Shown here: positions 1-11,544 of the stretch, one piece after another
Numbering within the stretch: the first letter of the stretch is position 1
Layout: the number at the start of each line of letters is the position of its first letter
NCBI GenBank assembly: GCA_027605045.1
Contig: JAQFWX010000015.1
Span: 480,455 to 544,454 of the forward strand
Source of the DNA: Phallus indusiatus
Lineage: Eukaryota; Basidiomycota; Agaricomycetes; Phallales; Phallaceae
DNA: 64,000 nucleotides
Direction: 5' to 3'
The notes under the pieces: model-generated
Told to the model about the DNA's origin: nothing
What the model saw: the letters and a program-made list of their open reading frames with translations, nothing else
Database searches by the model: none
Position numbers and translations under genes: made by a program

Positions 1-899
1 GTAGTGTTTTACGGGCTCTTTTACAGTCCATGTGCAATAGCGGTGGATGGGAACTGATGACAAGTTTCTTGAACAGAGAAAACGAAGAATCTTATTGGGA
101 CTGAGAAGAGGTATCAAAGTGCGGAGATCTCGACTAATAATGAATGTGAATGGAGGTGACGCGATGTCGGTGGAGAAGGAGAAAGAGCAAGATACTCTCT
201 GTAGGTTATATTTACTTGCGATTGGTTGAAGAATTGAGTGGATTTTTTTTTCTGGTGTGATATGCGACAGTTTATTTGAGCGCCGTTTGAATTCGTTCCG
301 TGAACTTGGCAGTATAGTTTTTTCTTATTTTTTCTCAGCATCGTCGTCAACGTTGGATTTGGTGGGATTTGGTGGTGGTTGGGTGTGTATCATACCAAGA
401 TCATATGCTTCTCCTTTTTTCCCTTCCTCTATCGATGATGTCAATGTATCCTATAATGCCCCCAACTCCGTTTTCTTTGGCTAGTGCCATTTATGCACAC
501 GGAGGATGACGACGAATATAAGTATCCTCCCAGATATAAATTGTTCCTTTGAATCCCTCGTTTTTGTAGCTCTGTTCACTGATTTCCTTTCTCTTTTGTT
601 CGTAAGTCTATACGTGGAGTCACCCTCAACAACAAAAATGCATTGACAAAGACGACAACCGAAGGTGAGTCTTATACCGAAATACCATCTCTTTCTTTTC
701 TTCTTTTTTTAGTTTCATTTTTCATTATAATGTCGAAATATCTATGTATCCGACTCCAGTTTTTTTTATCTTTGTCGTAGACGTGGAGCGTAACGACTGG
801 TTTTTATCTGACTCTTCAAATATAGCTTTACTTTGTCTTCTCTCTTTTTTTTGGAAAGTCCATGGCATTATTGACTAATTGCTTCTTAAGAGAATTCGG
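1..899. other. Spacer, no gene recognised
   Basis: AT-rich sequence with many short T runs. Short open frames on both strands have no start context, splice pattern or protein motif I can recognise. I see no repeat here apart from homopolymer runs. Confidence 0.5.
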
Positions 900-1645
900 T
901 CATAGCTTCAGTCATGTGCAGCTTCAAACTTCTCTTCCCTTTTCACGCCGGTTTGCAATGTTTGCGTACGCTCCTTGGAATTTTTTTGGAACCCGACCGG
1001 CAAAAATACATTAGCGTCCAGCAAAGCGAAATCAGCTCAGCGCCGTGGCTGTTGACAGACCGCATCGTCTCTCCCCATCGCACCGGGACACTGAATGGTT
1101 CCTGCGTTTCTTTCGTGAGGCTAGCTGTTGGACAAATGACTCGGGTGGGTAGCTCTTACGAGGATTTTCTTGTTGCGATGTGTTCCGGGTTTATGTATGT
1201 CCAAACTGGAAACTGCGCTTGGGGCTGAACGAACCGGTTTTTCCGTTATTGAATTTGGCGATAGCTTAGGCCAAGTAGAACTTCAAGTTTCCATTCTTTT
1301 TTTCGCGCGAGTTGCAATGTTTTTTGCACACGCGCTTGAAGGAAAAAACGCCAATGTGAATAGTTTTTTTTAGAAACGAGTAAGATGCGCGACCGACCAG
1401 CAGGACAGGTGAGTACACACTTAAACTGTATCTTCTCTCTTTCTGACCACCACACAGGACACCGGACGGTTCCTGCGTCTCATTTGTGCGACTCTGGAAT
1501 TTTTTTACGCCTGAGGTCTAGCTGGACAATTGACTTGAACGGGAATTGCCAGAGGGTTCTATCGATGAAAACTTGATGAGTATGAAAGAGAGGATTTCCT
1601 TGTCGCGCTGTGTTCTGGGCTTATGTATGTCAGACTGGGAACCAC
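900..1645. repeat. Imperfect two-unit tandem duplication
   Basis: Two diverged units of about 350 bp lie head to tail, roughly 905-1240 and 1270-1640. Shared landmarks include a 'cttcaa..tt' start followed by a 'gttgcaatgttt' block (about 952 and 1311), 'ggttcctgcgt' (1097 and 1468) and 'ttatgtatgtc' (1191 and 1620). The open frames inside are not conserved between units, so this is not evidence for coding. The second unit ends directly at the fold-back element at 1646. Confidence 0.6.
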
Positions 1646-1773
1646 ATCAGTGATCTGGGTTTGCAACTTCGGCAATCCTGGATGACTTGGCGCGGTCCGG
1701 GAGTTTCAGCTGAGACTCCCAGACCGCGCCAAGTCATCCAGGATTGCCGAAGTTGCAAACCCAGATCACTGAT
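1646..1773. mobile_element. Fold-back MITE-like element, copy 1
   Basis: A 128-bp near-perfect palindrome centred between 1709 and 1710. The arms begin ATCAGTGATCTGGG and end with its reverse complement, so the whole element is arm plus arm with almost no loop. A second copy with the same ends lies at 5389-5540. It has no coding capacity. The CAGTG termini resemble the ends of several cut-and-paste transposon families, but I see no clear target-site duplication beyond the AT that belongs to the palindrome, so the superfamily is unassigned. Confidence 0.8.
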
Positions 1774-2180
1774 GCACCCAGGCAGTCTTGATGGTTTCTC
1801 GTTTTCGGTCAATACGAATGTTCAAACACGTACACAGAAAAGACGGCGGTCAAACATTTGGATCTGCGAGTGCCGCGAGATCATGACGCTCTGAAGTGTC
1901 TTGTTTCTCTATCAACGGCGTACAATCCTTTGTCTTTCTATGATTTATTTGTATACACAATCAATACCATAAACAGGCGAGCGTCGACCCTTAAAAATGC
2001 TCCGTCGATAACCCAAGGTTTATACTATTAATTGTTCAAAAACACGAGTGTTTTTGACACCCGATAAGGAATCGCCTAATTATACAACGACAGTACATCA
2101 ACATTTCCAGCAATATAGCAAACGTTTACTTCCTGATCGATCATGAACATTAGACCAAGCATCATGACTTCAGATCTATT
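1774..2180. other. Spacer, no gene recognised
   Basis: About 400 bp between the fold-back element and the 3' end of the first DUF6533-like gene copy. No feature recognised. Confidence 0.5.
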
Positions 2181-3909
2181 TCATGGCTGGTTTCCATCGA
2201 AATCGCTGGCAGCCTGAGTCTCGTCATCTGGATTTATATCTTCCGGAGTGGCAAGTTCTACACCAATAGATTGGTGCACAAATTGAAGAACACTTCTCAT
2301 TTGCAGACTTGGCAAAGATATATCGCTTTCTCGGATACGTTTAGAATTACGACAGCGAAGGTCTAATGTGAAGTCCGCAACTAGGATGGCTTGCAAACTT
2401 GGGCCAAAATTCAGAATGACGGTTAACAGATTATATTGATAGAGTGACCCTCACGTTGATTGGTAGGTGGTTAGGATCGTCACGGCTTCATTAAGAACGG
2501 TGATCTAATCAGTCCAGCGTGAAATGAATGGGGTAACTATGTAACATGAGAGTAGAAGTAGTACTTACCTCATTAGTTGGAGTAATCAGGTTCACATTAA
2601 GCTGGATAATGGCAATTAGAGAGATCATATTAGTCTCATTACTTGATGGAAACTTACCTGCAACTCTACTGTTGTAACTAAAGCAGAGAGTGTGCTTGGG
2701 GACGCCATGACAAGTTGATCTTGACACGAGAATCAAGTGCTCACCTGCATATAGCTGAGAGAAATTATTTAGTAGCCATTAAAGCTGTTTGATAAGTGAA
2801 TTAACCTCACTTTGAAATAAGAATACAAAGATCAAGTTACTATTGTATGATCGGAGTCCAGTTTCACGCCTCAGTCTCCACATTATCCAAATCTTCTGCA
2901 TACAAATGCTTAACACAAGAACATTTGTGATGGCTGTGGAAATATCGTAAAGCCACCATATGATGACTGTATTCTCTTAAAAATGTAATCTAAAGAATTA
3001 GGAAATCAAAAATTACACACGGTAGATGCTAGAAATTCAAAATTGAGTTGACTTCGTAAGTAAGGATATAATAATTTACTGTTTAGACCCAATTTGACAT
3101 CCCGGAACTAAGATAGTCTCTATCATAATAGGATAAGATGTATGTCCTCACGTAACAACCTGACGTTTGTCACCGATTACGTCTATGAACAAACCTGAAA
3201 AGAAGCCAAAAAACAAGGCCGTGGTCAGGATTCGGTTATCTTGACACAAGGAATATGCTCGAGAGACCAGTAAACCTGAAACTATTATTTAATATTCTAA
3301 AGCGTGATAAAAAGACAAAAACCTTGTGAGCCAATGTACGACAAACTAAACAACGTGTTTGAAGTATTGACGAGTCGAGAACAGGTGCTGTGATTGGGCA
3401 TTCAAGCTTGAGGGAATACTAAAAGCAAAATATCCCACCCAATCGACTGAAAAAAGTCAATTGGTCATCGAAATAATGTAATTTTTGACTTTTGAGGCAG
3501 TTCGAACCCACTCACTAATGATGAGTTGAAGTCGATATAGATACCAAGTACCAGCTGAATGAAGAAGGGATATTTCGTGAGAAAATAAAGCAGCGTGGGC
3601 AAGCTCATTGAATTCCAACTAGACCACATGGATTTTATTTCACGTGGAAGGTTCAACAATATGTCATAAAAAAGAAGTACTGTCCCAGCGTCCGAGTGTT
3701 ATCATCGAGTCCGCCGAGTCGCTTACCGAATCAGTGTAAGTGACTTACCTGAAACACTGACTAATGTGTAATTATAATTCAGGCTGTTATTCCAGGATGA
3801 ATATGTGTTCTATACTGTGCATGACAAAGAACGATACGTGTACTTACCCAATGAAGTCTTCTTGGATCATGGCATTCAGCTCAGCCATGGTGATATTTGA
3901 AGTGTTCAT
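2181..3909 (-). pseudogene. DUF6533-like membrane protein gene, copy A (5' end damaged)
   Basis: First of four related copies on this strand. Recognisable exons, 5' to 3' on the minus strand: a DUF6533-type segment at about 3500-3680 (FYDILLNLPREI followed by W..W....PTLLYFLTKY); a membrane segment at about 3205-3275 (GLLVSRAYSLC); a later exon at about 2820-2960 (IWIMWRLRRETGLRSYN); and a C-terminal exon at 2181-2396 (DFTLDLRCRNS, then an acidic tail). These match the same blocks in copies C and D. The expected first exon, near 3840-3909, has stop codons in the frame used by copy C. Another frame opens with MNTSNITMAEL, but its splice phase does not fit the next exon. Either the start has changed or the copy is dying. 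DUF6533 proteins are multi-pass membrane proteins of unknown function, common in Agaricomycetes. Confidence 0.5.
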
Positions 3910-4965
3910 CTTCTCGAGTATGGGTCAGAAGTCTGGAACCTGAAATAATGGCCCCCTTGACTTGAGTACTTGAGTCCTTAAATAATGTTCAAGAGAAATG
4001 ATTTACCGGGCCTGGGGCTTATTGGGGGTTGCGTTGGTGCCCCCTCAAAGGAAGACTTCGAAGAGGTGCGGTATCCGCGTATTAAAGGAATAATTAATCA
4101 ATGAGAACGATGGTGATTCTGATTGCGAGGTAAGGTGAATGGATATGAGCACACTGCTGATGGCCGTTAAATCTCAGGGGCCTGGTGGGATCAACTGAGT
4201 TGCTTCCAGCTTTCTGGAGAGATTTTCCCCTTGAAATTTCGTATTACTCGTATCCTGGCTATCTGAAAATATTCTGGGAAAATATGCGGCTTGACGGAGG
4301 AAAGTTCTGAATGTCCTATTTGAAAATGATCCCAGCTCGTCTCGATTTACTCAAATAGTATATCTTATTATACAACAATGATTATTGAGACTACAGCCAT
4401 TATTGAGACTACAGCCATTATTGAGACTACAGCCATTATTGAGACTACAGCCATTATTGAGACTACAGTGATTAAACTATCATAGACGGAACGACTGATT
4501 CAAATCAGCTCATATCGTCTCATAGCAACGATTCCATTACAGATACATCAAACAACGCCGTATCTCTTTGTGCTATAACCACTCACTAGTACTCACTGCT
4601 CATCTGTCAGGGTGGATGTCATATACATCAAAGATTAGTTTATACGTGCCTTTGTTTCTTTACCTCCGCTTTTAATCGCTTCGCTATTACATCAACAAAC
4701 CGCACACTAGCAGGATGATGTGCACAATTGAGTTGAGTATGGTCGAGGGTATGTATACGTATTGATTAGAGCATGAGACGTTTACCGGACATGACGACGT
4801 CATTCTGGAAACCTGCTCTTTCAGAAAGATACAACTGTTTTCTTGCCCTACTAGTAATTACACAACGACAATACATTGATCATATACAGACTCAATACCT
4901 CAACAGTTTTAGGGAAAGAACATTCATGTCTTGATCGATATATTAAACCAAGCACCGTCTTTCGT
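3910..4965. other. Spacer with a minisatellite
   Basis: Intergenic DNA between copies A and B of the DUF6533-like array. It contains the 18-bp minisatellite at 4381-4468 and nothing else that I recognise. Confidence 0.5.
4381..4468. repeat. 18-bp minisatellite, about 4.9 units
   Basis: The unit ATTATTGAGACTACAGCC repeats head to tail without mismatches. Four full units begin at 4381, 4399, 4417 and 4435, and the fifth, starting at 4453, breaks down after 16 bases. The lack of divergence suggests recent slippage or expansion. Confidence 0.95.
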
Positions 4966-5969
4966 TTAGGACGAAATTCCGTTGTGGTCGCACACAACCT
5001 CATCATCTGCATTCATATCATCCGGCGTGGAAAGCTCTACCGTAATAGACTGGTGCACGAATTGAAGGACACTTCTGATCTGCAGACTTGATAAAGATAT
5101 ATTTCTCTCTCGAATTCGCTCTGAGTTACGACAACGAAGGTCTAAGGTGAAGTTGGCCACTAAAATGACTTGCAGGCTTGTGCGTCAAAGTCAGAAGGAC
5201 GAATGGTAAGAACGAAACTGACGAAAGAAAGCCTCACTCTATTTGGAAAAGAGACATGTTTTGCACGACAATGTCAAGCTAATCAATTTTTGCACGATGA
5301 ATGAGGTTAATATCACCGGTGTACTGAGACGAGAGTAAAAATACTTGTGACTCTATCGACAGAACTGAGATTATCAGCAGCCTAGCCTATCAGTGATCTG
5401 GGTTTGCAACTTCGGCAATCCTGGATGACTTGGCGCGGTCCGGGAGTTTCAGCTTGGCGCGGTCTGGGAGTCTCAGCTGAAACTCCCGGACCGCGCCAAG
5501 TCATCCAGGATTGCCGAAGTTGCAAACCCAGATCACTGATCGGCGGCCTAAATTATGGTTATTAAAAAATCCATCTTATTCCTCATTTATGACTTGCCTC
5601 TGACTCCACTGTCGTAACGAAAGTGAAGAATGCGCTTGGGAAACCATATTAACAGGTCGTTTTTGACACGAAAACTAGGTACCCACCAGCATATAGCTGA
5701 AAAAAAAGTCACTTAGTAGTAGTTCTCAAAACGGAATGAACCTTACTTTGGATCAAGCATACCTGAATTAGATCATTATATGACCGAAGTCCAGTTTCAC
5801 GCCTAAGCTTCCACATTCCCCAAGTCTTCCACACGCAAACATTTGTGAAAATAGTGATGGCATTTGTAAGCCAAAAGAGGAAAGTCTTTTCTCCTGGAGC
5901 ATGTGATTTGAAATATGATCCAGATGGAGAAACTGAATGCAAGACATACGGCTGGGGCTGGAGGTCCAA
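4966..5969 (-). pseudogene. DUF6533-like gene copy B, C-terminal half
   Basis: The C-terminal exon at 4966-5160 (NFTLDLRCRNS and an acidic tail) and the preceding exon block at about 5740-5880 (GMWKLRRETGLRSYN) match copies A and C closely. The expected N-terminal exons do not continue on this strand. Matching N-terminal exons appear on the opposite strand from about 6297. A fold-back element (5389-5540) sits between the two C-terminal exon blocks. Together these show a gene broken by an internal inversion and a transposon insertion. Confidence 0.7.
5389..5540. mobile_element. Fold-back MITE-like element, copy 2
   Basis: Same terminal sequence as the element at 1646-1773 (CAGTGATCTGGG inward, mirrored at the other end), but 152 bp long. 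The extra 24 bp are a second copy of the inner-arm segment TTGGCGCGGTCTGGGAGTC, so the centre carries one arm repeat more than copy 1. It is inserted within the broken DUF6533-like copy B. Confidence 0.8.
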
Positions 5970-6296
5970 GGTTGAGCGATTATAAGTACGGATGACTCAG
6001 ATGATGGTGATTCGTTCCATACCCTTCATAGCATTTAGGCAATATTGTGCTATCTATGAAAATCAGGATTAGTCCACATGAGATGAACAGCACCTCGGAC
6101 ACTACCACGCCTGATATCAATATCTTTCAGCAATTATATTTTCTGTTCGTGTACTGTTTTTTTCATGCTTACTATGGGATAGGTACTCAGCTTGAACATA
6201 AGCCAGGTTTTTCGTTATGCGTTTATCAGTTCTTTAAGTAAATAATTAAATAATTCTTATTCCACAAAGACTACTGATCACATGATAAATACTCAA

Positions 6297-6745
6297 ACTC
6301 CAGCCCTTCTTCTTTACAGTATAGTTCTGAACATCCTACGCGAGATAGAAACCGTATGGTCGAGTTGGAGGTCATTTAGCCTACCCACGCTGCTTTATAT
6401 CTTTACAAGATATGCCCTTCCTATTGGACGAATCCTTATTTTCTTTCTTGACTTTGACTTTTCGGTGAGTCGAGTTTTTTAAAGCTTAAATTCACATTTT
6501 TTTTGAAAAATAAAAATGAAAATGAAAATGAAAAGAGGTGAGATCTCCTAATTCTCTATATTATTCCCGTAGAAAATTGAACGAGCGCAGCCAAGCATGT
6601 GTCGCGATCCTTAATACTAACAAGGCAATGCTTATTTTGTCACAAATTGGTGTTCAAGGTTTTGATCCGTTTATCTGACTTAAGGGCTATTAATAATTTC
6701 ATCAGGCTTGTTGGTAGCTCGAGCATATGTTTTGTGTCAGCGGCA
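6297..6745 (+). pseudogene. DUF6533-like gene copy B, N-terminal half, inverted
   Basis: On the plus strand, opposite to the rest of the array, lie the DUF6533-type segment (ALLLYSIVLNILREI, then VWSSWRSFSLPTLLYIFTRY; about 6300-6425) and the GLLVARAYV-like block (about 6705-6740). These are the N-terminal exons missing from copy B at 4966-5969. The arrangement is C-terminal half on the minus strand followed by N-terminal half on the plus strand, which a single inversion inside the gene would produce. It cannot encode the normal protein. Confidence 0.65.
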
Positions 6746-9700
6746 CTGAATTTTGACTATGATCTTAATTTCTGGCTTCATCTCAGTTTTAATTTTAAAC
6801 GTATTCAGTAAGAAAGCAATTGAAATTCCAGAACGACTTTCGGAAGCTTGAGACTGAGTCCTTATATATTCTTCAACAGAAAAATTAATATGGAGCCGAA
6901 GACTCAGTTGTGTTGATGTACCGTCGGAGGGTTTAATGAGACGCCGCGGTAGTACCAGTCTGCCTGAATAACAAATGACTACACAGCTGAAGGCCATTGT
7001 ATATAATGATAATATGCCCAACTACCGTGTTCCGCGCGACGATTATAAAGCAATGAAGGCGATGTTGCCTCTAGACATCACATTCCGTTCAAGACTCCTG
7101 CCCTCTTGTGATTCCGGAAATATCGGCAAATTTCTTAATTTTGCATCACAACGTTTCCCTCAGTTCGGCTCCAAGTATGAAAAAAAGGAGAAATCGGGCT
7201 TCTTTCGATACGAGAATTAACGTGACTCCACTGACGTACTAGTAGCGAAAGCAGAGCGTGTGCTTTGGGTAACTACGATAAATTGGCAATAACGTTACAT
7301 GCGTCATGATGGTGAGCATGACGGTCTCGAGCACGATGTTGACTGAGATCATGACCTAGAATGAAAGCTTCAGTCATGTCACGTTGTCATGCTTTTCTTC
7401 TTTTTTTCCTGACCGTGACGTGCGTGCCATGGAAAGCCAGCCCAGTAGAAGTACACCTAGGTTGCTTTTTACCTGATATGTTACAGGATGTACAAAGAAT
7501 CCTTTTCTATGAAGGATTTATCCGAGAGTATTTGGACATATATAATCATGCATCATGAATTCTTTTCCGCTAGAAATACGCTGAGGAAAGGGGAACGAGA
7601 ATGTTATTTATTTCCTCGAATATGTGGGTGAGCACAAGGTGAGCGTGAAGTGGAAGGGGAGAAATGGGCAACCTATTTAAACAATAATGGTTCGTCAGAC
7701 TCGTCCGTTACGACCCTTTAGCTTGAGTGTCCAACGGAATGAGGCAACGATGAAATTAAGGATGCAGACTCCAGAGCACAGATAAATGGAGAAGCCGGCT
7801 TTACCAAGGCCCTCAGCAGACGTTCTATTCAACCTTTTTTTTTCAAGCGGCACCTGAATTTGAATCGTTCTGTGTGCTTGGCGCGGTTTCGGAAGTAGCC
7901 GCGCCAACAGGAGTCAGCAGCGGATTAACATTTAGAAAAGGTGATCACAAAGTGAATTTCGACTTGCTGCTTATCTCTTTTCTGGCGGCTTTAAACTATG
8001 ATTCAGTAGGATTGGGTAACCACCGAAAGGTATGCACGGTTTCTGTTCCTCGACGCGGAACACGCTGGGTTAAGCGAATAGCTTTTTCTCGCGCGCCTAG
8101 ACGTTCACCAATACCACCGTCTCAAACTTAACATGTCTTGCCGTTTTTGATTTATTCCATTCGGTTTTTAGATTGCAAAAATGTAATCTTTGCTTCAAGG
8201 CTTCTCGCCATCTCTTCTATTGCTAACCCCGCTTCAACTCTAATGGGATTTCTTACAACCAGTCCCAATCCCGATATCGATGGCTGCGAACACGGGTCAC
8301 TGAACGACCATCACATTCATAATCCTCATTCACATATGTTCTCTTTCACTTTCACTTACAACATGGATGTCTCAAGGGTTTATAATAACATATGGAATGA
8401 TATGGGAGGCGGACTGCGAATATTTGCGATTACTGCTATGATCTTTGGCGTTCATGGCCTTTTCTGATTGCTCGTGCCTTACGGAAAGCATGCAAAATTT
8501 CTGTTACTCCCGCCACATCCATGTGTTGGCTATGGAAATAACTCTATTCATCATGCGCTAGGACGTTCACTACAACCTCAGTATGAATTTTTCATATCGG
8601 AACGAAAGTACGGAGACACCGTAATGGCGTTCATCACGTTTTCTCATATGCCCCGGTTCTCAAGCTGAAGCTGGGCACATTCATGTCGGGTCTGCAATTT
8701 CGGTGTTCTAATTATGACCAGCTGACGAGCACCCGCCGGTCTAACAGCTTGAACACAATGCCAGGTGGTCATGGTCATGGGTTGGTCGTTAACCCCGACG
8801 TTATGCGAACTGGATAAAACCAATGATGCTGCAGCGCTCAACGTTTCAACATTTGGCCACAATGCCTTGCTCTATCAACCTGCGGACAGCACGTCGGCGA
8901 ATGAAGTCAAATAATGAGGCAAAACGCGCGGAATCTCTTATCCTTTTCGCAAGTCCTCTCGCTGCCTCTTTTTATCTCTCCGCTAATTCTGCGTTAGTTT
9001 TTCTCATACAACCACCTGATAGCTAGGCTAGTGTAGATATGTGCACGAGTACAACACACACTCTGTTTCAAAGCTTTGACCCTGCCGCGCTCATCATCTT
9101 CATCTCCGTGCATCATCTCCCCATACTATAGACTGCACTCTATCACCTCCGTATATCCGTGTCTACGCAGATCAAGCTTCGTCCCCATTTCATGTTCGGA
9201 ATACAGCTCAGTCTCATGCTCGCAGCTACAGCAATGGTCTATTCCGCCGTTCTTTACATACAAAATGAACCTGACCGCTTTGGAAATTGTTGTAGATAGT
9301 CAAGGGAATGCGACGCGGCCCTCGCGGATTGTGGGTATAGGTGCTGTTTTCATTGAGATTAGTGAGAGTCTCGCGTCTATCATGGGTGTTCATTTTATTA
9401 AAATGTGGAGTTATTAGTTTTGAGCAGACTTGAATATGCGTATAATGAAACGCCTAAGGGGATGAAGTCAATGATTAACGATGGCAGATCTATATGGGAG
9501 TCTCTCATCAAGTATCCAACGACAATGCCTCGACGAAAACGATGATTAGAGGCAAGCATTATATCGCTGTAGACAGAGCGCTGATGACTGATGTCCTTTA
9601 GGCCTTAACTGACTCCTGAGATCTAACACTTTCGCTTTGTCTTCGAAAATTTTATCACATTTTCAACTCAACTTTCGTTTAGTAATCTGATGGAGTCATC

Positions 9701-9941
9701 AATGCACAACTTCCATTCTTTTTTCCTGTCGGTTGTACACAATGGTACATACATGATACATGCCTTCGAGATGCTTGCTTAAGCCACCGTGATTCTTGTC
9801 GAGTAGTTCCTCATAATTAATATTCGCTTTCTTCTCTCTACACGCGCCCATTTCATGACATGCTTCAACCCCCGAACATACGATAACACAACGATAACAA
9901 ATGCAGATCACTGAGGCGAATCGCAGCATATCGATCCCAGT
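6746..9941. other. Spacer with a small array fragment; no intact gene
   Basis: Bases 7221-7270 resemble an exon segment of the DUF6533-like copies at 2665-2700 and 5605-5640, so a fifth, very small fragment is present. A 9-bp stem (7878-7886 with 7899-7907) uses the same GGCGCGG core as the fold-back elements and may be a relic. Plus-strand frames at 8138-8467 (109 residues) and 9076-9417 (113 residues) are open but match nothing I know and show no splice pattern, so I do not call them genes. Confidence 0.4.
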
Positions 9942-11544
9942 CTAATTCTCATCATCATCGCTATTCCCATCCTCAGCGTTTGTACCTTCTGGGGTGGAAA
10001 GCTCCGCAATGAAAGAGTGGCATACGCGCCGAAAAATGCTTGAGATTTGGAGGCTTGGCGCAGATATGTTGCTAGCTTGAATTCGTTCCGAGTTACGAGA
10101 GCGAATATCCAATGTGAAGTCGGCCACCGTAATAGCTACCAAACTTGAGCAGAGACTCAGAGATCATGAAAGATGGATGGAGAAAAAATACAGCCTTACA
10201 CATTTTGGAAGACAAGTGAAATTTTCACTCCGACGCCGGCCTGGAATGGGAGTGTCTAATGGGCTCATTATTTTAGACAAAGAATTATAATGAAGTCAGG
10301 TTCTACCACTTCAATTAGATTGAGCTATTAGAAAAGGCTTAATCAAGATTCGTGCATCTTTCCACTTAAAAACCTACATAAGACAGTATTGTGGGAACGA
10401 TGGAAAGAAAGAAAGACATGACTTGAGAAAGTTATGATAATAAACCAATGAAAAAGATTTTAAGTGATCACTAACGTATAGCTGGACATATATCTTTTCA
10501 TCAAAATCCATCAATGGATTAATCAAAACTTACTTTGTACCAGTAATATACTAATAAGACTACTACCATGACTCCGAAATCTGGTTTCGCGTTGAAATTT
10601 CCACATCAGCCATAACTTCCGGGCGCAAATACTAAATATAGCAGAGTTTGTCAAGAAATTGATAATCCCAGTGACCCCGACAACAGTGATTGTAAATTCT
10701 GCCAGAATATGTTCCGTATTAATGGACAATCTATACAAACACAGTACATACTTTTTGAATCGCTGGTAGTGTTAATGGCAGTAAAGCTGAAGATGATCAC
10801 TGGACAAGAGATAACCATGCACTAACTCGGAAATAAAACATCCAGAAAGTACTATTGATTCTAATGAGGAGAATTAAAAGTATCGTTGTATCATCATGAA
10901 TACTTAGTATCTTACGAGATATTTTCAGTGCCAGTCCTGAAAGAAATCCAAGCCATAGTAGGATTTTTCCTCTGCCGCAAATTAAGTATGCCCGAACTAC
11001 CAGTAAGCCTACATAATTGTTCAGTATTAATAGGTGGAACATAATGATCAGACCTTGGGTTCCAATATAGGCCACGCAGGAGATTGCATTTTGGATATCA
11101 GCAAGCTCGTTACAAACCCTTTGATTGCGTTGTTTCAGACGATAAAGCATCAGAGACTGTTGGATTTTACCCTAAATTTAACTTGAGAAGTTGACAGTGA
11201 GGAATTGGTATTAGTTGATATGAAAATCTTACTGCAGGAAATTCCATCCATATATTAAGTCCCTGCTCAATCAATGTGCCATACTTTGCGAAGACGTAGA
11301 GTAATGCGGGGAAGCTGAATGACTTCCAGTCCAGCCAGATGTTTCCTATTTCTTGTGGGAGTCTCAACAAGGTAGTATACAAGAGGAGTGCTGAACTTCG
11401 TTATGAAGTTATATGTGCCTGATTCGAGAGTTAAGGTGACTTGCCCAGACAACTCGTGATTGACGAAAGAAAAACGTAACTGCGAAGGTGACCGTGCCAT
11501 AAAGTAAAAAATGATGTCGTCAGGACGTGTAACTGAAGGAACAT
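9942..11544 (-). CDS. DUF6533-like multi-pass membrane protein (copy C, probably intact)
   Basis: The best-preserved member of the array. Exon 1 (11445-11544) starts with MFLQLHVLTT and reads on to LWHGHLRSYVFLSS. It joins in phase 1 to exon 2 (upper end 11390), which carries LLLYTTLLRLPQEIGNIW and SFPALLYVFAKY, the recognisable DUF6533-type N-terminal block. Later exons hold a loop with two cysteines, a membrane segment GLLVVRAYLICGRG (about 10935-11005), the KLWLMWKFQRETRFRSH block (about 10560-10630) and the C-terminal exon 9942-10142 with DFTLDIRSRNS and an acidic tail. Intron 1 (11391-11444) has a GC donor (GCAAGT) where paralogue D has GTAAGT. The exon joins around 10740-10800 are uncertain. 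Family function is unknown. The protein is probably in a membrane, judged from its hydrophobic segments. Confidence 0.55.

Noticed and set aside
8138..8467. A 109-codon plus-strand frame with a hydrophobic start
   Set aside because: No family, no introns and no supporting context in a decayed region; could be chance.
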